A stretch of 64,000 nucleotides of DNA. Origin: Burkholderia plantarii (GTDB taxonomy: Bacteria; Pseudomonadota; Gammaproteobacteria; Burkholderiales; Burkholderiaceae). Location of the stretch: positions 1,364,001-1,428,000 of the forward strand of contig NZ_CP007213.1 in NCBI RefSeq assembly GCF_001411805.1, in the 5' to 3' direction. Within the stretch, counting starts at the first letter, position 1, and the number at the start of each line of letters is the position of its first letter. Shown piece after piece: positions 7,939 to 16,907 of the stretch. The notes below the pieces were generated by a model. It saw nothing but the letters and a program-made list of their open reading frames with translations, was not told the origin of the DNA and did no database searches. The position numbers were made by a program, and so were the translations under genes.

Positions 7939-8652
7939 TCATTCCATCAGCGGCTCGGCTTCCTTCGCCGTCCAGCTCACGCTGGAGATGCTCTTCTCCA
8001 TGCTCATCCGGCTCGCGATCTGCTCGAGCTTAGGCTGGTCCTTCGGATGCAGCTTCAGCGTGGCGGTGACCTTGATCCGCTCGGGCGGCGCGTCGCCCTC
8101 GACGTCCTCGCTCGTCAGGCTCTGGAATGACAGCGGTTTCGCGTACATCGAGTTCGACAGCAGCGTGCGCACGTGGACTTCCTCCGAGGCGAGGCAGATC
8201 ACGGTGATCTGGTATTCGCGCACCAGGTCGGCGTTCGACACGGGCGTGGCGTTGATCGCGTGGCTCAGCGAGCGCAGCAGCGTGTTGACGAGCAGCACGA
8301 CCGCGGTGCCGGCCAGCGCCGGCAAATAGTGGCCGCTGCCCGACAGCACGCCGACCGCCGCCGAGCACCAGAGCGTGGCCGCCGTGTTGATGCCCTGGAT
8401 CGCGCCTTTCTCGCGCATGATCACGCCGCCGCCCAGGAAGCCGACGCCCGACACCACGTAGGCGGCGATCTGCGTGACGCCGGTCACGCCGTTGCCGGTC
8501 AGCACGCCGAGCGTGACGAACAGGCACGCGCCGCAGGTGACGAGCGTGATGGTGCGCAGGCCGGCGGTGCGCTGGCGCATCTGGCGCTCGATGCCGATCG
8601 CGACGCCGCAGCAGAACGCGGTCAGGAGGCGGAGGAGGAATTCGACGGTCAT
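7939..8652 (-). CDS. MgtC/SapB-family membrane protein
   Basis: 237-residue inner-membrane protein. Residues 1-130 carry four or five hydrophobic segments with the family motifs CGVAIGIERQMRQRTAGLRT, TCGACLFV, GVGFLGGGVIMREKG and IQGINTAATLWCSAAVG. The soluble C-terminal part (about 145-237) looks like the ACT-like domain of the long MgtC form. Known members support survival at low magnesium or inside hosts, MgtC by inhibiting F1Fo ATP synthase. Start ATG 8652 (MTVEFLLRLL) begins right at the first membrane segment; an upstream in-frame extension is proline/arginine-rich and unlikely. It ends 10 bp from the tofR terminator and has no magnesium-transport partner nearby. Confidence 0.88.
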   Translation of the reverse strand: MTVEFLLRLLTAFCCGVAIGIERQMRQRTAGLRTITLVTCGACLFVTLGVLTGNGVTGVTQIAAYVVSGVGFLGGGVIMREKGAIQGINTAATLWCSAAVGVLSGSGHYLPALAGTAVVLLVNTLLRSLSHAINATPVSNADLVREYQITVICLASEEVHVRTLLSNSMYAKPLSFQSLTSEDVEGDAPPERIKVTATLKLHPKDQPKLEQIASRMSMEKSISSVSWTAKEAEPLME

Positions 8653-9046
8653 GGGTTGTGGGATGCCTGGCAAGGGGCGCCGCGTGGCGCGCGATCGTGG
8701 CCGCGTACCCGGTGCGCGCGCGGCGCGCGATCCGCTACGATAGCGCGTACCCGGCAACCGGAATATGAAAATGCAGAGGGCGCACGCCGCGTGAACGAAC
8801 GCGGCGGCGGGCACGGCGCGGGCCGGCCCCGGCAGGCGGCGGACGTTCAGGCGCAGCGGTGCGCGAGCCTGTCGCGACAACTGTCCACGGAGAAGCCTTT
8901 GGGGAAATGGATCGCCGCGATTCTAGCAGGCCCGGCGGCGGGGCGGTGCGTGCCGCCGACCTGCCGCCGCCGCGCCGGTTGCGGTGGCGCAGCGGCCCCG
9001 CCAAATGGCTTCGCCGATACCGGCGGGGTGTCCGGAGGATGGGGCG
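8653..9046. other. Intergenic, no gene seen
   Basis: 394 bp between two genes on the minus strand. It is GC-rich with short overlapping frames of arginine/proline-rich translation and no domain. One moderately AT-rich patch (8755-8775) might belong to a promoter for the mgtC-like gene. Confidence 0.5.
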
Positions 9047-9538
9047 TCAGGAGCCGGGCCGTGGGCCGGCGCCGGGGTGGGAGACGCACGCGCCGATCGC
9101 CAGACGCGCCTGCAACAGGTCGCGCTTCACGCGATCCACCGGCACGCCGAGGATTTCCGCGGCTTCCGCATACGAGAAACCTTCGAGCGTGACCAGCATG
9201 AACGCGAGCCGCGGCGGCCCCACCAGGCAGGTGACGGCATCGACCACGTCCGCATGCTCCGGCGCGTGGTCGCGCGACGCGGCAGGGGCGGACGGCGCCC
9301 GGCCGCGCGCCGGCGTCTGGCTGCGTGCCTGGTCGAGCCAGACGCGGCAGACCACCGAGAAGAACCAGCCCGGCAGCGAGGTGCGCGGCCCGAGCCGGGC
9401 CGGCGCCGCGAATACGCGCGGACAGGCGAGGCGCAGCAGGGCTTCGGCATCGCCGGGATTGCCGGCCACCCGCAGCGAAAAAATCCACAGCCGCGGCAGC
9501 AGATCCCGCAATGCATGTGAAATGTGTTCACGGCTCAT
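9047..9538 (-). CDS. ECF-like RNA polymerase sigma factor (sigma-70 region 4)
   Basis: 163-residue protein with the architecture of an extracytoplasmic-function sigma factor. Region 2-like sequence lies at residues 1-75 (ALRDLLPRLWIFSLRVAG, then SLPGWFFSVVCRVWLDQ). Region 4 is at about 105-155: PRLAFMLVTLEGFSYAEAAEILGVPVDRVKRDLLQARL, with the helix-turn-helix intact. The region 2 core is unusually divergent (acidic DxxDxxQ-type residues are weak). No anti-sigma gene is adjacent. Start ATG 9538 (MSREHIS) matches the family; a GTG at 9589 is in frame. Its target promoters are unknown. Confidence 0.75.
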   Translation of the reverse strand: MSREHISHALRDLLPRLWIFSLRVAGNPGDAEALLRLACPRVFAAPARLGPRTSLPGWFFSVVCRVWLDQARSQTPARGRAPSAPAASRDHAPEHADVVDAVTCLVGPPRLAFMLVTLEGFSYAEAAEILGVPVDRVKRDLLQARLAIGACVSHPGAGPRPGS

Positions 9539-10231
9539 GAGTCGTTCCGGTGTCGTTTCCGGGGGCGGGGCGAGCAACTGGCGAGACACGACACTTGGGA
9601 TACCTATGTATTCGGGGATGGCGATCCGGTCGGCGTATCCGGCCGGGGTGAGGCATCAGGGGTGGCCTGAGGTCGGGAGCGCGGCCCGGTTCGCGCGGAG
9701 GGAGGCGGGCGTGCCGCCGCGGCCGGCGGGCCGCTTCGTACCGTGCCGGCGCGGTGGTTCGGCCGGCGGCGGAGGCAACGTGCGCATGGATCTCACGCGC
9801 TGCTGCGCGAAAACAGCTGGTGGAGATTGTGTCCAAGCGCAGACTGGCTGTCAACGACGCAGCGGGGCGCCCCGGAGCGCCTTCCGGTCGGCGAAACCAG
9901 GCCGCCGCCGCACTGGATCCGTGCGGCCGCCGGACCGGATCGACAGGCGCGCTGCCGCTGCCCGGCGGCGTTGCCGTTTGCGGCCGCGGGCCGTGGAGCC
10001 TCGCTGGCGCCAGTGCATGCCGCTCGCCGGCGGCGGGACGTCCGCGGGCGTCCACCACACGGCCGTGGCCCGCGAGGCTTCGTGCCGGCGCACGCCGCTT
10101 CGTATCGGATCGGGCCGCGCCGATCCCCGGGCGCCCCGGCGCCACCTCGCCCGCGCGCGCCGCAATGCCGGCACAATACGCCATCGCTCACGGCACGAAC
10201 CCCGCATCCGCATCGGAATCCGAACCGCCCC
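9539..10231. other. Intergenic, no gene seen
   Basis: Nearly 700 bp between the divergent sigma-factor and LysR genes. The frames that cover it on both strands are GC-driven, contain no known motif and overlap each other completely. Promoters for both neighbours must lie here; the least GC-rich points are around 9590-9620 and 9815-9850. Confidence 0.5.
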
Positions 10232-11188
10232 ATGCTGCTCAAGACCCTCCTGCGGCGTCTCGATCTGACCACGCTGCAACTGTTCCTCGCGGTCCACGAG
10301 GAAGGCACGCTCACGCGCGCGGCCGAACGCGAGGCGATCGCGGTCTCGGCGGCCAGCAAGCGCCTGCTCGAACTGGAGCAGGTGGTGGGCGCGGCGCTGT
10401 TCCAGCGCAACGCGCGCGGCATGACGCTGACGCCGGCCGGCGAAACGCTGCTGCACCACGCGCGCCGCGTGATGCGCGACATCGAGAACATCGGCGCCGA
10501 GCTGGCCGGCTATGCGAGCGGCGTGCGCGGCTACGTGCGGATGTCGTCGAACCTGTCGGGCATCGTCGAGTTCCTGCCCGAGGACTTGCGCGCGTTCCAG
10601 GCCGAGCACGAGCGCGTCAAGCTCGACCTCGAGGAGCGGCCGAGCGGCGGCGTGATCGAGGCGGTGGACGACAGCCTGGTCGAGATCGGCATCTGTTCCG
10701 AAGACGCCGACGCGCGCGACCTGCACGTCGAGCACTATCGCCACGACACGCTCGTGATCGTCGCGCGCGACGATCATCCGCTCGCCGCGCACGCGCGGCT
10801 GCCGTTCGCGGCCACGCTCGACAGCGATCACGTCGGGCTGCACGTGTCGAGCTCGATCAACATGCGCACGCATCTGGCCGCGCGCCAGGCCGGGCGGCCG
10901 CTGCGGCTGCGGATCCACGTGCCGGGCTTCGACGCCGTGTGCCGGATGGTGCAGGCCGGGATGGGCGTGGGCGTGCTGCCGAGGAAGGTCTACGAGCTGA
11001 TGGGGCGCCCGCTCGGCCTCGCCGCGATCGCGCTCGACGACGGCTGGGCGCGGCGCCGGCTCGTGCTGGTGGTGCGCGACGTGGCTTCGCTGTCGCCGGT
11101 CGGGCGGCTGCTGTTCGAGCACCTGCGCACGATCGAGGCGCGCGAGGCCGCCGCGGCCGGCACGGCGTCCGACGATGCGCCGCGGTAA
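10232..11188 (+). CDS. LysR-family regulator of the adjacent CoA-ester pathway
   Basis: 318-residue LysR protein. The helix-turn-helix is at residues 10-70 (LTTLQLFLAVHEEGTLTRAAE, then AVSAASKRLLELEQVVGAALFQRN) and the effector domain follows. It lies directly upstream of, and on the same strand as, a CaiB transferase, an HMG-CoA-lyase-like enzyme and an MFS permease. A 15-bp dyad with T-N11-A spacing at 11254-11268 lies between. This context makes it the likely activator of that set; the inducer is presumably the imported acid. The start ATG 10232 begins the conserved MLLKTLLRRLDL. Confidence 0.88.
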   Translation: MLLKTLLRRLDLTTLQLFLAVHEEGTLTRAAEREAIAVSAASKRLLELEQVVGAALFQRNARGMTLTPAGETLLHHARRVMRDIENIGAELAGYASGVRGYVRMSSNLSGIVEFLPEDLRAFQAEHERVKLDLEERPSGGVIEAVDDSLVEIGICSEDADARDLHVEHYRHDTLVIVARDDHPLAAHARLPFAATLDSDHVGLHVSSSINMRTHLAARQAGRPLRLRIHVPGFDAVCRMVQAGMGVGVLPRKVYELMGRPLGLAAIALDDGWARRRLVLVVRDVASLSPVGRLLFEHLRTIEAREAAAAGTASDDAPR

Positions 11189-11253
11189 TTCGATTCGGTA
11201 GACGGGGGCGGCCGACGGCGCGTGCCGTGCCGCCCACCCACGCCCGCCGAGCC

Positions 11254-11268
11254 TTCGCGGTTCGCGAA
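11254..11268. promoter_or_regulatory. LysR-type operator candidate (T-N11-A dyad)
   Basis: TTCGCG-GTT-CGCGAA is a perfect 6-bp inverted repeat, 86 bp upstream of the CaiB start, with the T-N11-A spacing typical of LysR recognition sites. A second overlapping pair TTCGC/GCGAA (11261-11282) could be the activation subsite. Confidence 0.55.
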
Positions 11269-11354
11269 CGCTCGTTGGCGAAATGCGGTTGGACGTTCGC
11301 CGGGCGGCAACCCTACGCTGTGCTCCATCAACGAATCAATCCGGAGACAGCAAC

Positions 11355-12548
11355 ATGAGTGGCCCGCTTCAAGGGATCCGCGTGATCGAGATCGGCACGC
11401 TGATCGCCGCGCCGTTCGCCGCGCGCCTGATGGCCGAATTCGGCGCCGAGGTCATCAAGATCGAGGCGCCCGAAACGGGCGACCCGCTGCGCAAGTGGCG
11501 CAAGCTGCACGAGGGCACCTCGCTCTGGTGGTATCTGCAGTCGCGCAACAAGAAATCCGTCTGCGTGAACCTGAAGTCGGCCGAAGGCGCCGACGTGGTG
11601 CGCCGCCTCGCGGCCGAAGCCGACGTGGTGATCGAGAACCTGCGCCCCGGCGCACTGGAGAAGCTCGGTCTCGGCTGGGACGCGCTGCACGCGCTGAATC
11701 CGAAACTGACGATGGTGCGCATCTCGGGCTACGGCCAGAGCGGCCCGTATCGCGATCGCCCCGGCTTCGGCGCGATCGGCGAGGCGATGGGCGGGATCCG
11801 CTACACCACGGGCGAGATCGACGGCGCGCCGGCGCGCGTGGGCGTGAGCCTCGGCGATTCGCTGGCCTCGCTGCACGGCGTGATCGGCGCGCTGATGTCG
11901 CTGCTGCGCGTGAAGACCGGGCAGGGCGAGGGGCAGGTGGTGGACGTCTCGCTGGTCGAGAGCGTGTTCAACCTGATGGAGAGCCTGGTGCCCGAGTACG
12001 ACCTGCTCGGCCACGTGCGCGAGCGCAGCGGCGGCGCGCTGCCGGGCATCGCGCCGTCCAACACCTACCGCACCGAGGACGGCGCGTTCGTGGTGATCGC
12101 CGGCAACAGCGATCCGATCTTCCGCCGGCTCATGCAGGTGATCGGCCGCCCCGAGCTGGCCGACGATCCGGCGCTCGCGCACAACGACGGCCGCGTGAAG
12201 CAGACCGCGATGCTCGACGCGGCGATCGGCGCCTGGACCTCGCATCACGCGATCGACGACGTGCTGGCCGCGCTCGAGCAGGCCGAGGTGCCGTCGGGCC
12301 GCATCTACTCGGTGGCCGACATCGTCGCCGATCCGCACTACCGCGCGCGCGAGATGCTGATCCCGGCCACGCTGCCGGGCGGCACCTCGGTGACCATGCC
12401 GGGCATCGTGCCGAAGCTCTCCGACACGCCGGGCGGCGTGCGATGGCAGGGGCCGGCGCTCGGCGAGCACACCGCCGGCGTGCTGGCCGGCATCGGCTAC
12501 GGCGACGACGAGATCGCGCGACTGCGCGCGCAGGGAGCGATCCGGTGA
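11355..12548 (+). CDS. CaiB/BaiF (class III) CoA-transferase
   Basis: 397-residue class III CoA-transferase, cytoplasmic, which moves CoA from one acyl-CoA to a carboxylic acid. The family N-terminus is clear: GIRVIEIGTLIAAPFAARLMAEFGAEVIKIEAP, then NKKSVCVNLKSAEG, ENLRPG and ISGYGQSGPY. The catalytic Asp is probably residue 168 in GVSLGDSLASLHG. GGAG at 11343-11346 supports the start. Its TGA overlaps the GTG of the next gene, so translation is coupled to an HMG-CoA-lyase-like enzyme. The natural acceptor is therefore likely a branched hydroxy-dicarboxylate such as 3-hydroxy-3-methylglutarate or citramalate (inference). Confidence 0.9.
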   Translation: MSGPLQGIRVIEIGTLIAAPFAARLMAEFGAEVIKIEAPETGDPLRKWRKLHEGTSLWWYLQSRNKKSVCVNLKSAEGADVVRRLAAEADVVIENLRPGALEKLGLGWDALHALNPKLTMVRISGYGQSGPYRDRPGFGAIGEAMGGIRYTTGEIDGAPARVGVSLGDSLASLHGVIGALMSLLRVKTGQGEGQVVDVSLVESVFNLMESLVPEYDLLGHVRERSGGALPGIAPSNTYRTEDGAFVVIAGNSDPIFRRLMQVIGRPELADDPALAHNDGRVKQTAMLDAAIGAWTSHHAIDDVLAALEQAEVPSGRIYSVADIVADPHYRAREMLIPATLPGGTSVTMPGIVPKLSDTPGGVRWQGPALGEHTAGVLAGIGYGDDEIARLRAQGAIR

Positions 12549-13510
12549 GCCACTTTCTCGACATACCCGGCGGCATGCCCGCCGACACGTTGGTGGTGCA
12601 GGAAGTCGCGCCGCGCGACGGCCTGCAGATCGAGCCGAAATGGGTGGAGACGGCCGACAAGATCGCGCTGATCGACGCGCTCTCGACGCTCGGCTTCACG
12701 CGCATCGAGGCCGGCTCGTTCGTCTCGCCGAAGGCGATCCCCGCGCTGCGCGACGGCGACGCGGTGTTCCGCGGCATCCGCCGCGTACCCGGCGTGACCT
12801 ACGTGGCGCTGATCCCGAACGCGAAGGGGGCGGAACTCGCGCTGGCCGCGCGGGCCGACGAACTGAACCTCGTGATGTCGGCGAGCCAGACGCACAATCG
12901 CGCCAACCTGCGGATGAGCTGCGAGCGCTCGCTGGCCGGCTTCGCCGATATCGTCGGCCTCGTGCGCGGCGAGCGCGTGTCGCTGAACGCGACCGTTGCC
13001 ACCGCGTTCGGCTGTCCGTTCGAAGGCCGCATCGACGAGGCGCGCGTGCTCGGCATCGTCGGCGCCTATCGCGAACTCGGCATCGGCGGCATCACGCTCG
13101 CCGACACCACCGGCATGGCAAATCCGCGCCAGGTCGCGCGGCTCGTCGCGCGCGTGCTCGAACGCGTGCCGGCCGCGGCGCTGACGCTGCATTTCCACGA
13201 CACGCGCGGGCTCGGCCTCGCCAACGTGCTGGCCGCTTACGAGGCCGGTGCGCGCCGCTTCGACGCCTCGCTCGGCGGCCTCGGCGGCTGCCCGTTCGCG
13301 CCCGGCGCGTCGGGCAACATCTGCACCGAGGATCTCGTCAATCTCTGCGACGAGGTGGGGATTCCGAACACGATCGATCTCGCGGGCCTGCTGTCGCTGT
13401 CGCGCACGCTGCCGGCGCTGGTCGGGCACGAGGTGCCGGGGCAGGTCGCGAAGGCGGGACGCAACGCGGACCTGCACGCGGCGCCCGATCATGTCGCCGG
13501 GATCGCCTGA
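12545..13510 (+). CDS. HMG-CoA lyase-like enzyme
   Basis: 321-residue DRE-TIM metallolyase of the hydroxymethylglutaryl-CoA lyase family. Visible motifs: VAPRDGLQIEPK near residue 22 (metal- and substrate-binding Arg-Asp), LHFHDTRGLGLANV (metal-binding His-x-His) and the GGLGGCPFAPGASGN loop carrying the catalytic Cys. HMG-CoA lyase makes acetyl-CoA and acetoacetate; close relatives split citramalyl-CoA or other 3-hydroxyacyl-CoAs. GTG 12545 overlaps the transferase stop (GTGA), which supports this start and coupling; ATG 12575 would remove the first 10 residues. No other leucine-degradation gene is present, so a role as plain mvaB is less likely. Confidence 0.88.
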   Translation: MSHFLDIPGGMPADTLVVQEVAPRDGLQIEPKWVETADKIALIDALSTLGFTRIEAGSFVSPKAIPALRDGDAVFRGIRRVPGVTYVALIPNAKGAELALAARADELNLVMSASQTHNRANLRMSCERSLAGFADIVGLVRGERVSLNATVATAFGCPFEGRIDEARVLGIVGAYRELGIGGITLADTTGMANPRQVARLVARVLERVPAAALTLHFHDTRGLGLANVLAAYEAGARRFDASLGGLGGCPFAPGASGNICTEDLVNLCDEVGIPNTIDLAGLLSLSRTLPALVGHEVPGQVAKAGRNADLHAAPDHVAGIA

Positions 13511-13705
13511 GGCGTCGCGCGGCGAAGCGGGTAGGGACAGCGGCAGGATTCATCCGCAACGGCGGCGCGGGCAGCGGCAGCGACGGTAGTGATGGCGGCA
13601 CGCGCAGTAGCAGCAACCAACGCGAAACCCGGATCGCGAATCCGGGCGGCACCCCTTCATCAATTCGACCGGGCGGCATGGGCCAGCCCGGCGTGGAGAC
13701 AAACC

Positions 13706-15040
13706 ATGGCAATTTCCAGCGCAGTCGCACCGGAGCGCGAGCTGGGCGGCGAGACCGGCATCCAGGTGATTCGCAAGGTGGCGTGGCGGCTGATGCCGCT
13801 GATCATGATCTGCTACCTGTTCGCGTTCTTCGACCGCATCAACATCAGCTTCGCGAAGTTCCAGCTGCAGGGCGACCTCGGCCTGTCCGACACGGCCTAC
13901 GGGCTCGGCGCGAGCCTGTTCGTGATCGGCTACGTGCTGTTCGAAGTGCCGAGCAACCTGTTCCTGTATCGCGTGGGCGCGCGGCGCTGGATCGCGCGGA
14001 TCATGATCTCGTGGGGCATCGCCACCGCCGCGATGGTGTTCGTCCACACCGAATGGCAGTTCTACGGGCTGCGCTTCGCGATCGGCGCGATGGAGGCCGG
14101 TTTCGCGCCGGGCGTGCTCTATTACCTGACGCTGTGGTTCCCGCCGAGCCATCGCGGCCGCATCACCTCGCTGCTGTTCCTCGCCTCGGCGTTCTCGGGG
14201 CTGGTGGGCGCGCCGGCCGCGGGCCTCGTGCTCGGCCACCTGAACGGCGCGCTCGGCATGCCCGGCTGGCACTGGCTGTTCCTGCTCGGCGGGCTGCCCT
14301 GCATCGTGCTCGGGCTGCTGGTACTGATGCTGCTGAAGGACCGCATCGACGACGCATCGTGGCTCTCGTCCGGCGAGAAGGCCTGGCTCGGCGCGCAGAT
14401 CGCGCGGCAGGGCCGCCATCCGGCCGGCGGCCATTCGCTGCTCGGCGCGCTGAAGACGCCCGGCTTCCTGATGCTCGGCCTCGTCTATTTCCTGATCCAG
14501 ATCGCCTCGTACGGGCTCAACTTCTGGGCACCGCACCTGATCCGCACGGCCGGCACGCACAACCCCACCCTGATCGGCCTGCTGACCTCGGTGCCGTACA
14601 TCGCCGGCGCGCTCGCGATGGTGGTGGTGGGGCGCCTGTCGGACCGCAGCGGCGAGCGCCGCAAGTACGTGTTCGCGCTGCTGATGATGGCCACGCTCGG
14701 CTTCTTCGCGGCCGGCTTCTTCGACCGACAGACCACGCTGCTCGTGATCGCGCTCGCGGTGATGGGCGCGGGCGTGGTGGCGTCGATCCCGGCGTTCTGG
14801 GCACTGCCGCCGAAGCTCGTGACGGGCGCCGGCGCGGCGGGCGGGATCGCGGTGATCAACACGCTCGGACAACTGGGCGGGATTGTCAGTCCGGTGATGG
14901 TCGGCCGCGTGCGCGACCTGACCGGCTCGACCACGCCGGCGCTCTACATGATCGGCGTGCTGAGCCTGATCTGCGCCGGGCTCGTGTGGTTCGCGCTGCC
15001 GCCGTCGCTGCGCGAGCGCGAGGGGCACGGCGAGGGGTGA
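13706..15040 (+). CDS. MFS permease, anion:cation symporter family
   Basis: 444-residue inner-membrane transporter with about 12 hydrophobic segments. The N-terminal signature FFDRINISFAKFQLQGDLGLSD and the segment GYVLFEVPSNLFLYRVGARRW are those of the ACS/tartrate-phthalate branch of the major facilitator superfamily, whose members import organic anions by proton symport. GGAG at 13694 fits ATG 13706. It lies 195 bp after the lyase gene on the same strand and probably imports the acid that the CoA-transferase activates. The long frame upstream of 13706 is not homologous to anything. Confidence 0.88.
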   Translation: MAISSAVAPERELGGETGIQVIRKVAWRLMPLIMICYLFAFFDRINISFAKFQLQGDLGLSDTAYGLGASLFVIGYVLFEVPSNLFLYRVGARRWIARIMISWGIATAAMVFVHTEWQFYGLRFAIGAMEAGFAPGVLYYLTLWFPPSHRGRITSLLFLASAFSGLVGAPAAGLVLGHLNGALGMPGWHWLFLLGGLPCIVLGLLVLMLLKDRIDDASWLSSGEKAWLGAQIARQGRHPAGGHSLLGALKTPGFLMLGLVYFLIQIASYGLNFWAPHLIRTAGTHNPTLIGLLTSVPYIAGALAMVVVGRLSDRSGERRKYVFALLMMATLGFFAAGFFDRQTTLLVIALAVMGAGVVASIPAFWALPPKLVTGAGAAGGIAVINTLGQLGGIVSPVMVGRVRDLTGSTTPALYMIGVLSLICAGLVWFALPPSLREREGHGEG

Positions 15041-15365
15041 GCGGGAGCGGGCCGCGTCGCGAGTGGGCGGCCGTTGCGCGAACGGCGTGTGCCGAGTCGG
15101 GCTCGCGTGATTCGCGCCGCCGCCGTCGCCGCGTGAGCGCGAATGGCCGCGTCGTGAGCTGGCGACGCGGCCCCGAAGCACCATGCGGGGCGGGCGTCGC
15201 GCGGGAGGGGCGCCGCGTGCGCAGCGTGCGGCGATCACGCCGGAGTTACCTCGGCACGGGCTGCGCGTCATGCATATCGTGTGCCGTGCCGCCGGGCTGC
15301 GCGGCGTGGCCTGGCGAGCCCACATCGAACGTCGGCCGTCGCCGTGCATCCGGCCACCGCGCGCA
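15041..15365. other. Convergent intergenic, no gene seen
   Basis: 325 bp between the MFS stop and the stop of the phosphoesterase gene. No hairpin followed by a T-tract is evident, and the overlapping frames have no domains. Confidence 0.5.
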
Positions 15366-16532
15366 TCAAGCGCCGGCCGTTCCCGCCACGAGCCGCACGC
15401 GCGTGATCTCCGACGGCGCGCCGAAGCGCTTCGGCGGCCCCCAGTAGCCGGTGCCGCGGCTCGTGTAGACCCACAGCCCGTGCAGGCGCGCGAGCCCGGC
15501 CACGAACGGTTGCTGCAGCGGCACGAAGAAATTCCACGGGAAGAACTGGCCGCCGTGCGTGTGGCCCGACAGTTGCAGCGTGAAGCCGGCCTCGGCGGCG
15601 GCGTTCGCGCTGCGCGGCTGGTGCGCGAGCAGCACGCGCAGCGGCACGTCGGCCGGCGCGCCGGCCAGCGCCGCGCGCGGGTCGCTGCGGTGCGCGGGAT
15701 CGAAGCCGCCGGCCGAATAATCGGTCACGCCGGCCAGCACGAGGCGGGCGCCGTCGTGCGCGAGCGTGCGGTGCTCGTTCATCAGCACGGTCAGGCCGAG
15801 GCGGCGGAATTCGGCGACCCAGGCGTCGGCGCCCGAGTAGTACTCGTGGTTGCCGGTCACCATGAACGCGCCGTGCCGCGCGCGCAGGCCGCCGAGCGGC
15901 GCGGCGTGGCCCGCGAGCCGTGCCACGCTGCCGTCCACCAGGTCGCCCGTCACGGCGATCAGGTCCGGATCGAGCCGGTTCACCGCGTCGACGATCGCCT
16001 CCACGTAGCCGCGCTTGATGGTCGGGCCGACATGCACGTCGCTGATCTGCACGATCGTGAAGCCGTCGAGCGCGGCGGGCAGGCCGTCGATCGGCACGTT
16101 CACGTCCACCACGCGCGCGAGCCGCCGCGCGTTGAAGAAGCCGATCGCGCTGGCCGAGAACGCGAGCAGCGGCACCGCGACGGCGCTCGCCGAGCGCCAG
16201 GTGGCGAGCGGCACCGCGTGCGGCACGAGCGCGTCGATGCCCAGCAGCACCACGAGCAGCACGTCGCGCGCGAGCGTGAGCACCAGCAGCGACGAGAAGA
16301 AGCCCATTTCCAGCAGGCCGATCCAGGCCACGCGGTCGCCGAGCGGCTGCCGCTCGAAGGTGCGCGAGAGCATGCCGAGCGGGATCACGAGGCACGACGC
16401 GACGAGCCACAGCACGGCGACGACGCGCACGGCGGGCGAGGTGAATTCGGGAATCAGGCGCAGGCCGACGTAGACGTGGAACAGCACGCCGAACGTGATC
16501 AGCCGCAGCAGGAAAGCGGAAATGCGTCGCAT
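15366..16532 (-). CDS. Membrane-anchored metallophosphoesterase
   Basis: 388 residues. About five hydrophobic segments occupy residues 1-165. A calcineurin-like phosphoesterase domain follows, with the metal ligands in order: QISDVHVGP (D, H), VTGDLVDG (D), VTGNHEYYSG (N, H), LAHQP (H) and LSGHTHGGQFFPW (H-x-H). This is the YaeI/YkuE-like architecture, whose members act on phospholipid-type substrates at the membrane; the exact substrate is not predictable. It stands alone, with 325 bp and 375 bp of non-coding DNA on either side. Confidence 0.88.
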   Translation of the reverse strand: MRRISAFLLRLITFGVLFHVYVGLRLIPEFTSPAVRVVAVLWLVASCLVIPLGMLSRTFERQPLGDRVAWIGLLEMGFFSSLLVLTLARDVLLVVLLGIDALVPHAVPLATWRSASAVAVPLLAFSASAIGFFNARRLARVVDVNVPIDGLPAALDGFTIVQISDVHVGPTIKRGYVEAIVDAVNRLDPDLIAVTGDLVDGSVARLAGHAAPLGGLRARHGAFMVTGNHEYYSGADAWVAEFRRLGLTVLMNEHRTLAHDGARLVLAGVTDYSAGGFDPAHRSDPRAALAGAPADVPLRVLLAHQPRSANAAAEAGFTLQLSGHTHGGQFFPWNFFVPLQQPFVAGLARLHGLWVYTSRGTGYWGPPKRFGAPSEITRVRLVAGTAGA

Positions 16533-16907
16533 GGTTGGGGCAGCGGAAGCGAAACGGGAAAGGGAGCGACGACGGCGCGCCAGGCGCGGCGGCGTCGCGA
16601 CGACAGGGGCCGGCCGGACCGGCGGGCATGGTCGGGCCGGGTTGGGCGCGGCGGTGCCGGCGGCGCGTGGGTGGCGCCGCGAGCGCGATCTGAAGTGGTG
16701 TCGGGACCGCGCCGCGAGGCGCGAAACGGCGGCAGCGACGACGGCCGCCGCCCGGCCCGGCGACTGCGACCATGCCCGCGTTCGGCGGCGGCCCGGCCAG
16801 CGCCAATCGTCACGCCGGTCCGGCCGATGGTCGACGACACTCTCGCCGGCACCACCTCACCGCCTTTTGCCGGCCGCCGCACGATACCGCGCACGCCTTC
16901 GCGCCGC
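16533..16907. other. Intergenic, no gene seen
   Basis: 375 bp upstream of the phosphoesterase gene and downstream of the nitroreductase gene. The translation in every frame is low-complexity Arg/Ala/Pro; no RNA gene or clear terminator is visible. Confidence 0.5.

Noticed and set aside
7939..8880. Longer MgtC-like start at 8880
   Set aside because: The extra 76 residues are Pro/Arg-rich without homology; the first membrane segment begins directly at ATG 8652.
11222..13510. A continuous 762-codon plus-strand frame across the CoA-transferase and lyase genes
   Set aside because: The first two thirds are the wrong frame of the CaiB gene (Arg-rich, no motif). Only the end is real and is the lyase gene, which starts at GTG 12545.
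12545..13510. Assigning the lyase as mvaB of leucine degradation
   Set aside because: None of the other leucine-pathway genes (isovaleryl-CoA dehydrogenase, methylcrotonyl-CoA carboxylase, methylglutaconyl-CoA hydratase) is here; the CaiB partner suggests another acid.
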